From positions 1,417,871 to 1,481,870 of the forward strand of contig NZ_CP136574.1 of NCBI RefSeq assembly GCF_035195345.1: 64,000 nucleotides of DNA, given 5' to 3'. This DNA is from Flavobacterium sp. (GTDB lineage: Bacteria; Bacteroidota; Bacteroidia; Flavobacteriales; Flavobacteriaceae). Under the pieces are notes generated by a model. The model was not told the origin of the DNA, searched no databases, and worked only from the letters and a program-made list of their open reading frames with translations. Below, piece after piece: positions 33,855 to 42,260 of this stretch; within the stretch, counting starts at the first letter, position 1, and every line of letters starts with the position of its first letter. The position numbers and the translations under genes are program-made.

Positions 33855-34277
33855 ATGAAAAAATACCTACTGCTCCTTTTATTACCTTTTTTGATGAGTT
33901 GTGAAAAAGAAAACTTTAGCAACAATAATCCGTATTTACCTAACTATGGTTTTAGTGTAAATATAAACATGAATTTGCCACAATTTAGTAATTTACAATT
34001 TCCAAGCAATGCTGTTTATATAAATAATGGAAGTGCTGGCGTAAGAGGTATTATCGTTTTTAATACTGGCGGAAGTTATGTAGCTTTTGATGCTGCTTGC
34101 CCAAATGAGGCATTAAGTAGCTGTTCCACCATGACATTAAGTGGTATAAATGCTATTTGCGCATGTGACGGGGCTTCTTACAGCTTGTTTACAGGTCAAG
34201 CAACTGGCATGCAATATCCTATGAAACAATACAGAGTAGAACAATTAGACGCTGTTTCTTTACGAGTTTATAATTAA
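33855..34277 (+). CDS. Rieske-like lipoprotein lacking histidine ligands
   Basis: 140 aa lipoprotein (MKKYLLLLLLPFLMSCEKE, lipobox Cys at about 16). The second half follows the order of a Rieske domain (YVAFDAACPNEA ... GINAICACDGASYSL ... YPMKQYRVEQL), but the C-x-H and C-x-x-H ligand pairs are replaced by C-P-N and C-A-C-D. It therefore probably cannot bind a [2Fe-2S] cluster. It may be a structural or disulfide-bonded relic of the fold on the outer surface. Single gene with its own promoter and terminator. Confidence 0.6.
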   Translation: MKKYLLLLLLPFLMSCEKENFSNNNPYLPNYGFSVNINMNLPQFSNLQFPSNAVYINNGSAGVRGIIVFNTGGSYVAFDAACPNEALSSCSTMTLSGINAICACDGASYSLFTGQATGMQYPMKQYRVEQLDAVSLRVYN

Positions 34278-34281
34278 TACA

Positions 34282-34318
34282 AAACCTAACAGATTGAGAA
34301 AACCTGTTAGGTTTTTTT
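34282..34318 (+). terminator. Rho-independent terminator, probably bidirectional
   Basis: AAACCTAACAG (34282-34292) / CTGTTAGGTTT (34304-34314) with T-runs, between convergent genes ending at 34277 and 34324. Confidence 0.92.
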
Positions 34319-34323
34319 ATTTA

Positions 34324-36513
34324 CTAAAATTTTAAACTCATACCTAAAAGGAAATTAATTCCCGCTTGCGGAAAAAATCCTGCTCCTTCAATTGTTGTAA
34401 TATTTCCTGGACTACTCCAATCGTCATCATAAGTATAGAAATAACCATTGGATTCGTATTCTAAATCAAAAATATTGTTTACCAATCCTGATATAACTAT
34501 TGATTTGATGGATTTATTTATCTTCCATTCGTAATTAATATTTAAATCATTGACAAAATAAGCCCCCAATTTAGATTGCTTTGAATCGATATTCCCCATG
34601 TATTGTTCACTTACAAATTTGGACAAAAGCGAAATTTGAAAATCCTTAATTGGCAAAAAAGTCAATCGATTTCCAACGATTATATTTGGTGAAAAAGCAA
34701 TATCTGTGTTACCTAAATTTTGTAAAACACCATCTCGTTGAAAGTAAAAGTCTTGGTTTTTATTTTGACTCAAAGTTACGTTTGGATTCAAAATTAATTT
34801 ATCCGCAATTGCTATTGTTGACTCAACTTCTAATCCTACTCTATAACTTTTTCCACTGTTAGTAAAAATTGGAGAACCCACATCGTTTAATGCACCAGTT
34901 AAAACCAATTGGTCTTTGTAATTCATATAAAAAGCATTGGCACTAATTTTTACTTTTTGAGTATTGTATTTCCAACCTAATTCATAATCTATTAAACGTT
35001 CTGGTTTCACGCTTCCGCTTTCATAATCATCGCGTCTTGGTTCTTTATTGGCAACTCCTAAAAAGCCATAAAAGGAATTTTTAGTATCTAATTGATAGTT
35101 TACCCCAGCTTTTGGATTAAAAAAACGAAAAGTATCATTCACATCCGAAAACTTAACACTTGTTGCTTCATAAAACACCATTCGGTATTGCAAATCAGCA
35201 AATAAATTCAGTTGACTTGTAATATTATGAGATGCTTTTGTATAGAAATTGACATCATTTTTATTACCATAATTATCGTAGTAACGATTAGAATTTGGAA
35301 TATAACTTTGAGTCCAAACAACCTCTCCAAAGTGTTTTCCTAAATAACGATTGGCCGCTCCTCCAAATAACAAATCCGTTTTTGGTGTTCGATAATTTAA
35401 TGAAAAAGTTGCCCCAAAAAAATCGTTATCTAACCATCGCTTTCTGACTAAATCTGAAATCGAATTCCCATTAAAATCAGGTAAATTGTAATCGGTTAAA
35501 TCTTCATCTTCTTTGTATTGTTCAAAATAACCTTTTCCGATGGTGTAATGCAATGCTGCATTTGAAATCCATTTTTCAGACCACTTTTCTGTCCAATGCA
35601 ATTGAAAATGATTTTGCCAATAATTATCGGTTTCATTATCATAGAATTGCACATTTCCAAATTCATCTGTATACATTCCTGCTGGATTGAATGTACGGTC
35701 ATTTTTTAATTTCTCTAGGTCTTCAATGCCATACCAAGCCTGATATGTTTTTTCTTTTCCGCCAAAAGCTAAAAATTTCACTTGTGATTGCTCAGTAATA
35801 TAATTGGTGTTAAAAAAATAACCAAACATATTTGATGTTGCTCTGTCAATAAATCCATCCGAAGCTATGTTAGAAATACGTGCATTCATTTCAAAATTGT
35901 TATGCAAACCTGTTCCAAAAGCTATTGTATGTTTTCGAGTGGCAAAACTCCCTACGGAATTTGAAACCTCAGCATAAGCTTTTTCTTGAAACGATTTGGT
36001 TTGCATATTTAAACTCGCACCAAAAGCTCCAGCTCCGTTTGTTGAAGTTCCTACTCCTCGCTGTAGCTGAACACTTTCTAAAGAAGAAGCAAAATCGGGT
36101 AAATTCACAAAAAAGGTTCCCTGACTTTCACTATCGTTAAAGGGAACTCCGTTTAAAGTAACATTGATACGAGAACCATCAGCACCACGAACTCTCATAT
36201 AAGTATAACCTACACCATTTCCAGCATCGGTTGTACTAACTACAGATGGCAAATATTGCAACAATACAGGCACATCTTGACCTAAATTTCTTGGTGCAAT
36301 ATCTTCTTTTGAAAGATTTGTATAAGTGATTGGGTTTTTATCTTTTGCTCTTACAGAAGAAACTGTAACTTCTTTTAGTTCAGTTGTTTTTAGACTGTCT
36401 TTAGGTTTTTCTTGTGAAAAAGAAAAAAGAGAAAAGAAAATAAAAAATAGACTTAAATAAGCCTTTGTACTTTGTACCTTGTACCTTGTACTTTGTTTTA
36501 ATAAAGTTTTCAT
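34324..36513 (-). CDS. TonB-dependent receptor, thiamin type
   Basis: 729 aa outer-membrane receptor. A signal peptide (YLSLFFIFFSLFSFSQE) is followed by a TonB box region (TTELKEVTVSSVRA), a plug domain (GYTYMRVRGADGSRINVTL; FVNLPDFASSLESVQLQRGVG) and a 22-strand-type barrel ending in Phe (LLGMSLKF). The TPP riboswitch in its leader indicates control by thiamin diphosphate, so uptake of thiamin or a precursor is the most likely role (OMR1-type in Bacteroidota). The n-region of the signal peptide carries a 10-base word repeat (see 36464-36496). It is expressed alone, with a terminator after it. Confidence 0.9.
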   Translation of the reverse strand: MKTLLKQSTRYKVQSTKAYLSLFFIFFSLFSFSQEKPKDSLKTTELKEVTVSSVRAKDKNPITYTNLSKEDIAPRNLGQDVPVLLQYLPSVVSTTDAGNGVGYTYMRVRGADGSRINVTLNGVPFNDSESQGTFFVNLPDFASSLESVQLQRGVGTSTNGAGAFGASLNMQTKSFQEKAYAEVSNSVGSFATRKHTIAFGTGLHNNFEMNARISNIASDGFIDRATSNMFGYFFNTNYITEQSQVKFLAFGGKEKTYQAWYGIEDLEKLKNDRTFNPAGMYTDEFGNVQFYDNETDNYWQNHFQLHWTEKWSEKWISNAALHYTIGKGYFEQYKEDEDLTDYNLPDFNGNSISDLVRKRWLDNDFFGATFSLNYRTPKTDLLFGGAANRYLGKHFGEVVWTQSYIPNSNRYYDNYGNKNDVNFYTKASHNITSQLNLFADLQYRMVFYEATSVKFSDVNDTFRFFNPKAGVNYQLDTKNSFYGFLGVANKEPRRDDYESGSVKPERLIDYELGWKYNTQKVKISANAFYMNYKDQLVLTGALNDVGSPIFTNSGKSYRVGLEVESTIAIADKLILNPNVTLSQNKNQDFYFQRDGVLQNLGNTDIAFSPNIIVGNRLTFLPIKDFQISLLSKFVSEQYMGNIDSKQSKLGAYFVNDLNINYEWKINKSIKSIVISGLVNNIFDLEYESNGYFYTYDDDWSSPGNITTIEGAGFFPQAGINFLLGMSLKF
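36464..36496. repeat. Word repeat inside the receptor signal peptide
   Basis: Units TTTGTACTTTG / TACCTTGTAC / CTTGTACTTTG repeat in tandem over about 33 bases and encode KQSTRYKVQSTK (residues 6-17). It is the TACAAGGTACAAAG-type repeat normally seen between genes. Confidence 0.7.
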
Positions 36514-36604
36514 TCGTAAAAAAAATACGAATAAAAGGGGTAATTACTCTTGGTTAAAAATTAAATTTGATACTCTTCAACGCCAATAAACGTGCACTTT
36601 TATT

Positions 36605-36695
36605 TTTGTCGATTCCCTAAACAGCATTATCTGTTCTAGGTTCTATGGGTATGATCTCAGCTCGTTATTTAGAGCACCCCTTTGAGACGAGGCAA
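36605..36695 (-). promoter_or_regulatory. TPP (THI-box) riboswitch
   Basis: On the minus strand the conserved blocks occur in order: AAAGGGGTGCTC, GAGCTGAGATCATACCC, AGAACCT, ACAGATAATGCTGT, TTAGGGAA. The arms GCTC/GAGC (P3) and ACAG/CTGT (P5) pair. CTGAGA, TACCC and AGGGA are the thiamin diphosphate contacts. It lies about 100 bases before the receptor start, and is expected to turn expression off when TPP is high. Confidence 0.95.
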
Positions 36696-36700
36696 AGATA
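36693..36700 (-). promoter_or_regulatory. -7 promoter element for the riboswitch-receptor transcript
   Basis: TATCTTTG on the minus strand (TAnnTTTG), immediately before the riboswitch. Confidence 0.6.
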
Positions 36701-36784
36701 AAGCAATATCAATTACAATTGCAATACAAAAACTCAATTTATTTCATTTTTATTGAACTTGACTTTTGAATTTGTTGTTGAAAT

Positions 36785-37186
36785 TTAATAGTTTGGCTTT
36801 TTCCTGTTTTGTTTTAAAACGCTCATTACTTTTTTTGCATTGAGGCGCTTTTCTTTTACAGCTCTTGGAATTTTAGTTTCCTTGCGTTCTTTAGAAACCA
36901 GTAAGCTATTTTCAATTAATTTAAAACATTTTTTAATTGCAATTTCTTTATTTTTTAATTGACTTCTGTCTTCTTGGCTTGTTATAATTAATATGCCTTC
37001 TTGCGTAAGTTTGGTAGCTATTTTAGTTTGAAGTAATTGTTTCTCTTCCTCTTTTAATCCTTTTGAATTGACTAAATCGAAAGTCAGCACCACTTTTGAC
37101 GACACTTTATTTACATTTTGTCCACCTGAACCACTACTCCTCACTGCTTTAAATGAAAACTCAGATGCGATAATTGATTTATCCAT
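36785..37186 (-). CDS. arfB: Ribosome rescue hydrolase ArfB (YaeJ)
   Basis: 133 aa. SFKAVRSSGSGGQNVNKVSSKV holds the catalytic GGQ motif, and the long basic C-terminal tail (KRLNAKKVMSVLKQNRKKP) is the part that enters the empty mRNA channel of stalled ribosomes. It releases peptidyl-tRNA from nonstop complexes without a stop codon. It overlaps DUF4301 by 8 bp and is the last gene of a five-gene minus-strand operon. Confidence 0.93.
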   Translation of the reverse strand: MDKSIIASEFSFKAVRSSGSGGQNVNKVSSKVVLTFDLVNSKGLKEEEKQLLQTKIATKLTQEGILIITSQEDRSQLKNKEIAIKKCFKLIENSLLVSKERKETKIPRAVKEKRLNAKKVMSVLKQNRKKPNY

Positions 37187-38714
37187 TATCAGGTTGATGT
37201 GACGATTTTAATAAGTCATTTACTGTTTTAACCGGATTGAAAGTCTCTAATGGCACCTCAACAAAAATTGTCGTCCATTTAGCCATAGCACCATTCCATA
37301 ATCCAGGCAATTCGAATGCTTTTATAGATTTTCCGTCTTTTGTTTTTTCTGTAATAAATGCCGTTTTTGGATCTACAAATTGAGTTAAATCAAATTTATC
37401 CCCTTTATGATTTTTTACACCACAAACAATATCAACCGGATTAAAATGTGTAGCTCTTTTAGCAATTTTCTTTTGAGTTTTGTTGTTGGTATCTATTTGA
37501 GATGATTCAACAATTTGAAGCGTATATCGACCTTTTTCATCTTGCACCCAAAATGGCCCACCGCCAGGTTCACCTTCATTTTTAACCATTCCACAAACAC
37601 GAATTGGACGGTTTAATACTTTAATTAAATATTCAATTTTATAAGTTGTCTGAAAATAATTAAATTCCTCAGGCAATGGAAAAGCTGCTTTATTTTCGGC
37701 AAAATCTTTAATTTCAGTTATTTCATCTTCCGTTAAATTTCCGCTATACAACTTATTTAAATAATCAAAAATTTGATATTGCATTCTAAACAATACGCCT
37801 CCTAATAATTTCTTGTAAAGTGTTATTACATCTGAATGATTTTGAGAAACATTATCTATATTTTTAATATAAATCACATCTGATTGAAGCGCATTTAAAT
37901 TTTCAATCAAAGCACCATGCCCGCCAGGTCTAAAAAACAACGTATTATCATCTAAACGAAATGGCGTATTATCATCATTAACCGCTAAAGTATCTGACGA
38001 TTGATCTTGATAAGAAAAGTTAATTTCATAATCAGAGAAAAGATTCGTTATTTTCTCAAATTCGAATTGAAATTCTTTATTTATCGTAAAATGAATTTTA
38101 GTTTTATCATTTGAACTTTTAAAAAACTCTGCTTCAAAAATATTTTCTTCAATAGGAGTAACAATAGTATCGGCTTTAAAATGAAAAGGCAAAATTCCTT
38201 TAGGTTTTTGAGCATAATTTAAACCCTCTTCACTCAGCAACGTTTTAATTAAAGCATAATGCCTTTTATCATTAGACAAGGAATAATAATCAGGAAATAA
38301 ATCGAGTGTTTTCTTTTTTAATTCTCTGTGAAAAGGAAAGTTATTTAATCCAAAAATAAATATAGAAACATCTTTTGCGTTTTTTTTGTTGATGTAACTA
38401 TTTATAGTGTCATTTTCGGCATCAAATTCATTTAAAAACTCATTTAAAAACTTAAACATACGAGTTGCCGCTCCCGAAGCAGGAACAAATTTCTCTATGG
38501 TATATTTATCTTTATGCCTATCAAAATAAGTTACAAACAAATTAATTTCGCTTTCTGAAAAACGCCAAATACCATCGCCAACGGTTGCCGATTTTACTAA
38601 ATTAATTTTAGGAATTCCTTGTATAAAAAGAGCCAATTGTTGCTCCACTTTATCAATAGAATTGCCTCTTTCCTTTATATATTTTAAATCTGCTTCTGTA
38701 AAAATTTTCTCCAT
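37179..38714 (-). CDS. DUF4301 family protein
   Basis: 511 aa. TVGDGIWRFSESEINLFVTYF and KFVPASGAATRMFKFL near the start, FRPGGHGALIENLNAL in the middle, and GMVKNEGEPGGGPFWV later match DUF4301, which resembles nucleotidyltransferases of the sugar-phosphate type (G-A-A-T-R-M in a GxG-like loop). No function is established. It overlaps pnuC by 31 bp and arfB by 8 bp. The Gly-rich conserved loops suggest nucleotide or sugar-phosphate binding. Confidence 0.85.
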   Translation of the reverse strand: MEKIFTEADLKYIKERGNSIDKVEQQLALFIQGIPKINLVKSATVGDGIWRFSESEINLFVTYFDRHKDKYTIEKFVPASGAATRMFKFLNEFLNEFDAENDTINSYINKKNAKDVSIFIFGLNNFPFHRELKKKTLDLFPDYYSLSNDKRHYALIKTLLSEEGLNYAQKPKGILPFHFKADTIVTPIEENIFEAEFFKSSNDKTKIHFTINKEFQFEFEKITNLFSDYEINFSYQDQSSDTLAVNDDNTPFRLDDNTLFFRPGGHGALIENLNALQSDVIYIKNIDNVSQNHSDVITLYKKLLGGVLFRMQYQIFDYLNKLYSGNLTEDEITEIKDFAENKAAFPLPEEFNYFQTTYKIEYLIKVLNRPIRVCGMVKNEGEPGGGPFWVQDEKGRYTLQIVESSQIDTNNKTQKKIAKRATHFNPVDIVCGVKNHKGDKFDLTQFVDPKTAFITEKTKDGKSIKAFELPGLWNGAMAKWTTIFVEVPLETFNPVKTVNDLLKSSHQPDNG

Positions 38715-39298
38715 TCTATATAGCCTAAAATAGCAATAATTGTAAATAATAAAAATTGTATGCTTGAAAATGTTAGTCCCTTATAAAAATACAAAGGAAC
38801 CGAAATAATATCAGCAACAATCCAAAGTAACCAGTTTTCAATTTTTCGTTTGGCCATGAGCCACATTCCTACAAAAAACAAAGCAGTTGTAAGCGTATCA
38901 ACATAAGCTGTCCAATGGGTAAATTTATCAAAAAAATAGTAAACTAAAGCAACAAAAAGTAAGGTTCCTGTAAAAATTACACTTGAAATCAAATAATCTT
39001 TTCGATTCATTACTGAAATTGGAAATTCAGTAGCTCCATTTTTTTTTTGGGTCCATAAATACCATCCTAAAATACTCATTATAGAATAATAAATATTAAT
39101 GATAAAATCGCCAAATAATTTCCATTCTAATAAAATATACACATAAATCAGGGTACTTACTAAACCCGTTGGATAAACTAAAATATTGTTTTTTCTAGCA
39201 AATAAAACACTTATTATTCCAAAAACTACAGCGGTTAATTCGAGAAAAATAAAAACATTAGAATAGTCTTTATATTGAGAAAATAAAAATTCTATCAT
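38684..39298 (-). CDS. pnuC: PnuC-family vitamin transporter
   Basis: 204 aa with seven transmembrane segments, the SWEET-like fold of PnuC. Diagnostic parts are VLFARKNNILVYPTGLVSTLIYVYILLEW (split over helices), DFIINIYYSIMSILGWYLW, and WLLWIVADIISVPLYFYKGL. PnuC proteins move nicotinamide riboside, and the related PnuT moves thiamin. A thiamin receptor under a TPP riboswitch lies only 2 kb downstream, so a thiamin role (PnuT) is possible, but pnuC has no riboswitch of its own. It is the third gene of the minus-strand operon. Confidence 0.9.
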   Translation of the reverse strand: MIEFLFSQYKDYSNVFIFLELTAVVFGIISVLFARKNNILVYPTGLVSTLIYVYILLEWKLFGDFIINIYYSIMSILGWYLWTQKKNGATEFPISVMNRKDYLISSVIFTGTLLFVALVYYFFDKFTHWTAYVDTLTTALFFVGMWLMAKRKIENWLLWIVADIISVPLYFYKGLTFSSIQFLLFTIIAILGYIEWRKFLQKQI

Positions 39299-40011
39299 AT
39301 TGAAAAGAAATTATGATCGTTTTCAAAAGCAGTTCCAATTACTACCAAATCTGCCCCTGCCGAGTAAATATCTTGAATGGTTGTCATTGAACGAATTCCG
39401 CCGCCCACAATCAAAGGAACATCAATATTTTGAGCTACATATTGCACCATTTCTAAAGAAACATGCTGGTTAGCACCGCTTCCTGCCTCTAAATATATCA
39501 ACTTTTTTCCAAGAAATTCGCCTGCTTTTGCGGTTTTATATGCCAATTCGATATTGTCTTGTTCAATTGGTAGCGTTTGACTTACACGTTGCACAGCAGT
39601 TTCTTTTCCTCCATCAATTAACAAATAACCTGTGGGAATAATCTCCAATTTAGATTGCACTAATATTTCAACTGAATTTATATGATGTTCAATTAAATAT
39701 TCTGGATTTCTGCCTGAGAGTAAACTCAAAAATAAAATTCCATCTGCTTCATTTGAAATTTGCGAAGGATGTCCTGGAAAAATTAATACTGGTAATTGAG
39801 TAGTTGTTTTAATAACGGAAATCAATTCATCTAAATGCGTTCCATTGAAAGTACTTCCACCCACAAAAATATGTGTGGCAAGCGATTTTTTAATTTTCTC
39901 ACCCAACACCACCGCTTGTTCAATTGAAACCTTTTCAGGATCAATTAAAACAGCTAATAGCTTCTGACGATTCTTTTTGGCTAGAAGTATATTTGAATAT
40001 AGATTTTGCAT
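39295..40011 (-). CDS. Geranylgeranylglyceryl phosphate synthase family protein
   Basis: 238 aa from ATG 40011 (MQNLYSNILLAKKNRQKLLAVLIDPEK); the frame is open 27 bases upstream but overlaps the previous gene. The TIM-barrel phosphate-binding features are present: GGSTFNGTHL, FPGHPSQIS, YLEAGSGA, VGGGIRS and GTAFEND. In archaea the enzyme makes the sn-glycerol-1-phosphate ether; in Bacteroidota, homologues (PcrB/MoeO5-like) are widespread and of unsettled use. It overlaps pnuC by 4 bp (ATGA) and follows the phosphopantetheinyl transferase gene by one base. Confidence 0.88.
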   Translation of the reverse strand: MQNLYSNILLAKKNRQKLLAVLIDPEKVSIEQAVVLGEKIKKSLATHIFVGGSTFNGTHLDELISVIKTTTQLPVLIFPGHPSQISNEADGILFLSLLSGRNPEYLIEHHINSVEILVQSKLEIIPTGYLLIDGGKETAVQRVSQTLPIEQDNIELAYKTAKAGEFLGKKLIYLEAGSGANQHVSLEMVQYVAQNIDVPLIVGGGIRSMTTIQDIYSAGADLVVIGTAFENDHNFFSI

Positions 40012-40012
40012 T

Positions 40013-40642
40013 TTATTTTTTTGGGAAAGCACACACAAAGATATATGCTTCTACGTTATAAAAATGAATCTTGAACTTTTCTATTTGGTTATTAAATTGC
40101 AAAATAGCTGAACATTTCCCATCAATTAAATTAAATTCATCTTCAAAAATATGTTCTGGAAAACTAATTCCAACTTCATTTTTAATTTTAAAAATAGACT
40201 CTTTTACTCCCCAAATGACTGTTGCTTTTGCAATTTTATCTGGAGTAGAAAGATTTTTCAAATGCTTCATCTCTAAAAACCTTGGCGCTATTTTAAGTGT
40301 TTTTTCTTTTAGTTTTTCAATATCAATTCCCATTAATTCGGTACTTATACAAATACACGAAAATTCATGAGAATGAGAAATTGATATCTGTTTTCCATCA
40401 ACTAAATGTGGTTTTCCCGATGCATCATATATCAAATCGTAATCGGTGTAACCCAAATGTTGCAATAACATTCGAACAGCTAAAAACCCTCTTTGATGGG
40501 CTTCAGATTTCATTCCTTTTAAGCGAAAAAGAGAGGTGTCTTTTAACGAAACTGCTCTAAATAATGAAGTTACGTCTTCAGTAATATGCCAAAAGTACGC
40601 CGTGGTAGTTTCGTTTATATGTAAGGTTTTATATATCGGCAT
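40013..40642 (-). CDS. 4'-phosphopantetheinyl transferase superfamily protein
   Basis: 209 aa. It has the Sfp/AcpS-like catalytic motifs: GKQISISHSHEFSCICIS with the start of strand 1, GIDIEKLKEKTLKIAPRF (Mg2+-binding Asp), and WGVKESIFK (K-E-S/A). It transfers the phosphopantetheine arm from CoA to an acyl- or peptidyl-carrier protein. It is the first gene of the minus-strand operon leading to arfB. Partner carrier protein is not encoded here. Confidence 0.9.
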   Translation of the reverse strand: MPIYKTLHINETTTAYFWHITEDVTSLFRAVSLKDTSLFRLKGMKSEAHQRGFLAVRMLLQHLGYTDYDLIYDASGKPHLVDGKQISISHSHEFSCICISTELMGIDIEKLKEKTLKIAPRFLEMKHLKNLSTPDKIAKATVIWGVKESIFKIKNEVGISFPEHIFEDEFNLIDGKCSAILQFNNQIEKFKIHFYNVEAYIFVCAFPKK

Positions 40643-40703
40643 TTATATTTTGTTGTTTTTCAAATCATTAGAATATTAAACAATTCACAAAATACTTAAA
40701 TTC

Positions 40704-40736
40704 TTTGAGAAAATAAAAACTTATTTTGTAATTTTG
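40704..40736 (+). promoter_or_regulatory. Promoter of ahcY
   Basis: TTTG (40704-40707) and TAATTTTG (40729-40736), 21 bases apart, fit the Bacteroidota consensus. ATG is 35 bases downstream. No SAH riboswitch is seen. Confidence 0.65.
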
Positions 40737-40771
40737 CGCCCTAATTTAGAATATACAAATATACATAATAG

Positions 40772-42088
40772 ATGAGTACACAAACATTACCTTATGTAGC
40801 TTATAAAGTGAAGGATATTTCACTTGCGGCTTGGGGAAGAAAAGAGATTGAATTAGCAGAAGCTGAAATGCCAGGTTTAATGGCTTTAAGAGCAGAATAT
40901 GGAGCATCTCAACCTTTAAAAGGAGCTAGAATTGCAGGATGTCTTCACATGACAATTCAAACGGCTGTTTTAATTGAAACTTTAATTGCTTTAGGTGCAG
41001 AAGTTACTTGGTCTTCTTGTAACATTTTCTCAACTCAAGATCAGGCTGCTGCTGCTATTGCTGCTGCTGGAATTCAAGTATATGCTTGGAAAGGTTTGAA
41101 TGAAGAAGATTTCGATTGGTGTATTGAGCAAACTTTATTCTTTGGTGAAGATAGAAAACCATTGAACATGATTTTGGATGATGGTGGAGATTTAACCAAC
41201 ATGGTTTTTGACCGTTATCCAGAATTAATTCCTGGAATCAATGGATTATCAGAAGAAACTACAACTGGAGTTCACCGTTTGTACGAAAGAATGAAAGCTG
41301 GAACATTACACATGCCCGCTATTAACGTTAATGATTCGGTTACGAAATCTAAATTTGATAACAAATACGGATGTAAAGAATCGGCTGTTGATGCTGTTAG
41401 AAGAGCGACAGACATTATGTTAGCTGGAAAAAGAGTGGTTGTTTGTGGATATGGTGATGTTGGAAAAGGAACTGCGGCTTCTTTCCGTGGCGCTGGTTCT
41501 ATTGTAACGGTTACTGAAATTGATCCTATTTGTGCTTTACAAGCAGCAATGGACGGTTTTGAAGTTAAAAAATTAAATACTGTTGTTGGTAATGCTGACA
41601 TTATTATTACTACAACTGGAAATAAAGACATCGTTTTAGGTTCGCACTTTGAGCAAATGAAAGATAAAACTATCGTTTGTAACATTGGCCACTTTGATAA
41701 CGAAATTGACATGGCTTGGTTAAACAAAAACCATGGTGCATCTAAAATCGAAATTAAACCACAAGTTGACAAATATACTATCAACGGAAAAGATATTATC
41801 ATCTTAGCTGAAGGTCGTTTAGTAAACTTAGGTTGTGCTACAGGTCACCCAAGTTTTGTAATGAGTAATTCATTTACAAACCAAACGTTAGCTCAAATTG
41901 AATTATGGACTAATATTTCTGCTTACAAAAACGAAGTGTACATGTTACCTAAACATTTAGATGAAAAAGTAGCCGCTTTACACTTAGCTAAATTAGGAGT
42001 TGAATTAGAAACTTTACGTGATGACCAAGCAGCATATATTGGTGTAGAAGTACAAGGCCCATTCAAGCCAGAATATTACAGATACTAA
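40772..42088 (+). CDS. ahcY: Adenosylhomocysteinase
   Basis: 438 aa. [39 protein letters not shown], the NAD+-binding [18 protein letters not shown] and the C-terminal KPEYYRY are diagnostic of S-adenosylhomocysteine hydrolase, which splits SAH into adenosine and homocysteine and so relieves methyltransferase inhibition. Single gene with promoter and terminator. It supports the many methyltransferases of the cell, including those in the 2-20 kb cluster. Confidence 0.98.
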   Translation: MSTQTLPYVAYKVKDISLAAWGRKEIELAEAEMPGLMALRAEYGASQPLKGARIAGCLHMTIQTAVLIETLIALGAEVTWSSCNIFSTQDQAAAAIAAAGIQVYAWKGLNEEDFDWCIEQTLFFGEDRKPLNMILDDGGDLTNMVFDRYPELIPGINGLSEETTTGVHRLYERMKAGTLHMPAINVNDSVTKSKFDNKYGCKESAVDAVRRATDIMLAGKRVVVCGYGDVGKGTAASFRGAGSIVTVTEIDPICALQAAMDGFEVKKLNTVVGNADIIITTTGNKDIVLGSHFEQMKDKTIVCNIGHFDNEIDMAWLNKNHGASKIEIKPQVDKYTINGKDIIILAEGRLVNLGCATGHPSFVMSNSFTNQTLAQIELWTNISAYKNEVYMLPKHLDEKVAALHLAKLGVELETLRDDQAAYIGVEVQGPFKPEYYRY

Positions 42089-42128
42089 ATATTTAGTAAA
42101 TAGTGAAAAGTGATTAGTAAATAGTCAC
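42089..42128 (+). repeat. Small AGTAAATAGT word repeat after ahcY
   Basis: TTAGTAAATAGTGAAAAGTG and TTAGTAAATAGTCACTT are imperfect direct copies between the ahcY stop and the terminator. Confidence 0.45.
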
Positions 42129-42140
42129 TTAAAACATATT

Positions 42141-42174
42141 AAAACCCTTGCAGCAATGTGAGGGTTTTTCTTTT
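42141..42174 (+). terminator. Rho-independent terminator after ahcY
   Basis: AAAACCCT (42141-42148) / AGGGTTTT (42161-42168) with a T-run. Confidence 0.85.
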
Positions 42175-42260
42175 ACCAACTATTTTTCAACAAATTAGCA
42201 ACAACTTGAAACTTTTGGCGTTAAATTTGTACTAATCATCATCAATCAAAATCAATCATC

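Noticed and set aside
36464..36496. CRISPR-like array
   Set aside because: Short tandem words without spacers, inside a gene; no cas genes in the window.
40650..40771. SAH riboswitch before ahcY
   Set aside because: The leader is only about 35 bases and lacks the conserved motif.
41272..41802. 176-codon open frame antisense to ahcY
   Set aside because: It is the complement of a well-conserved ahcY sequence, has no ribosome binding site and no recognisable domains.
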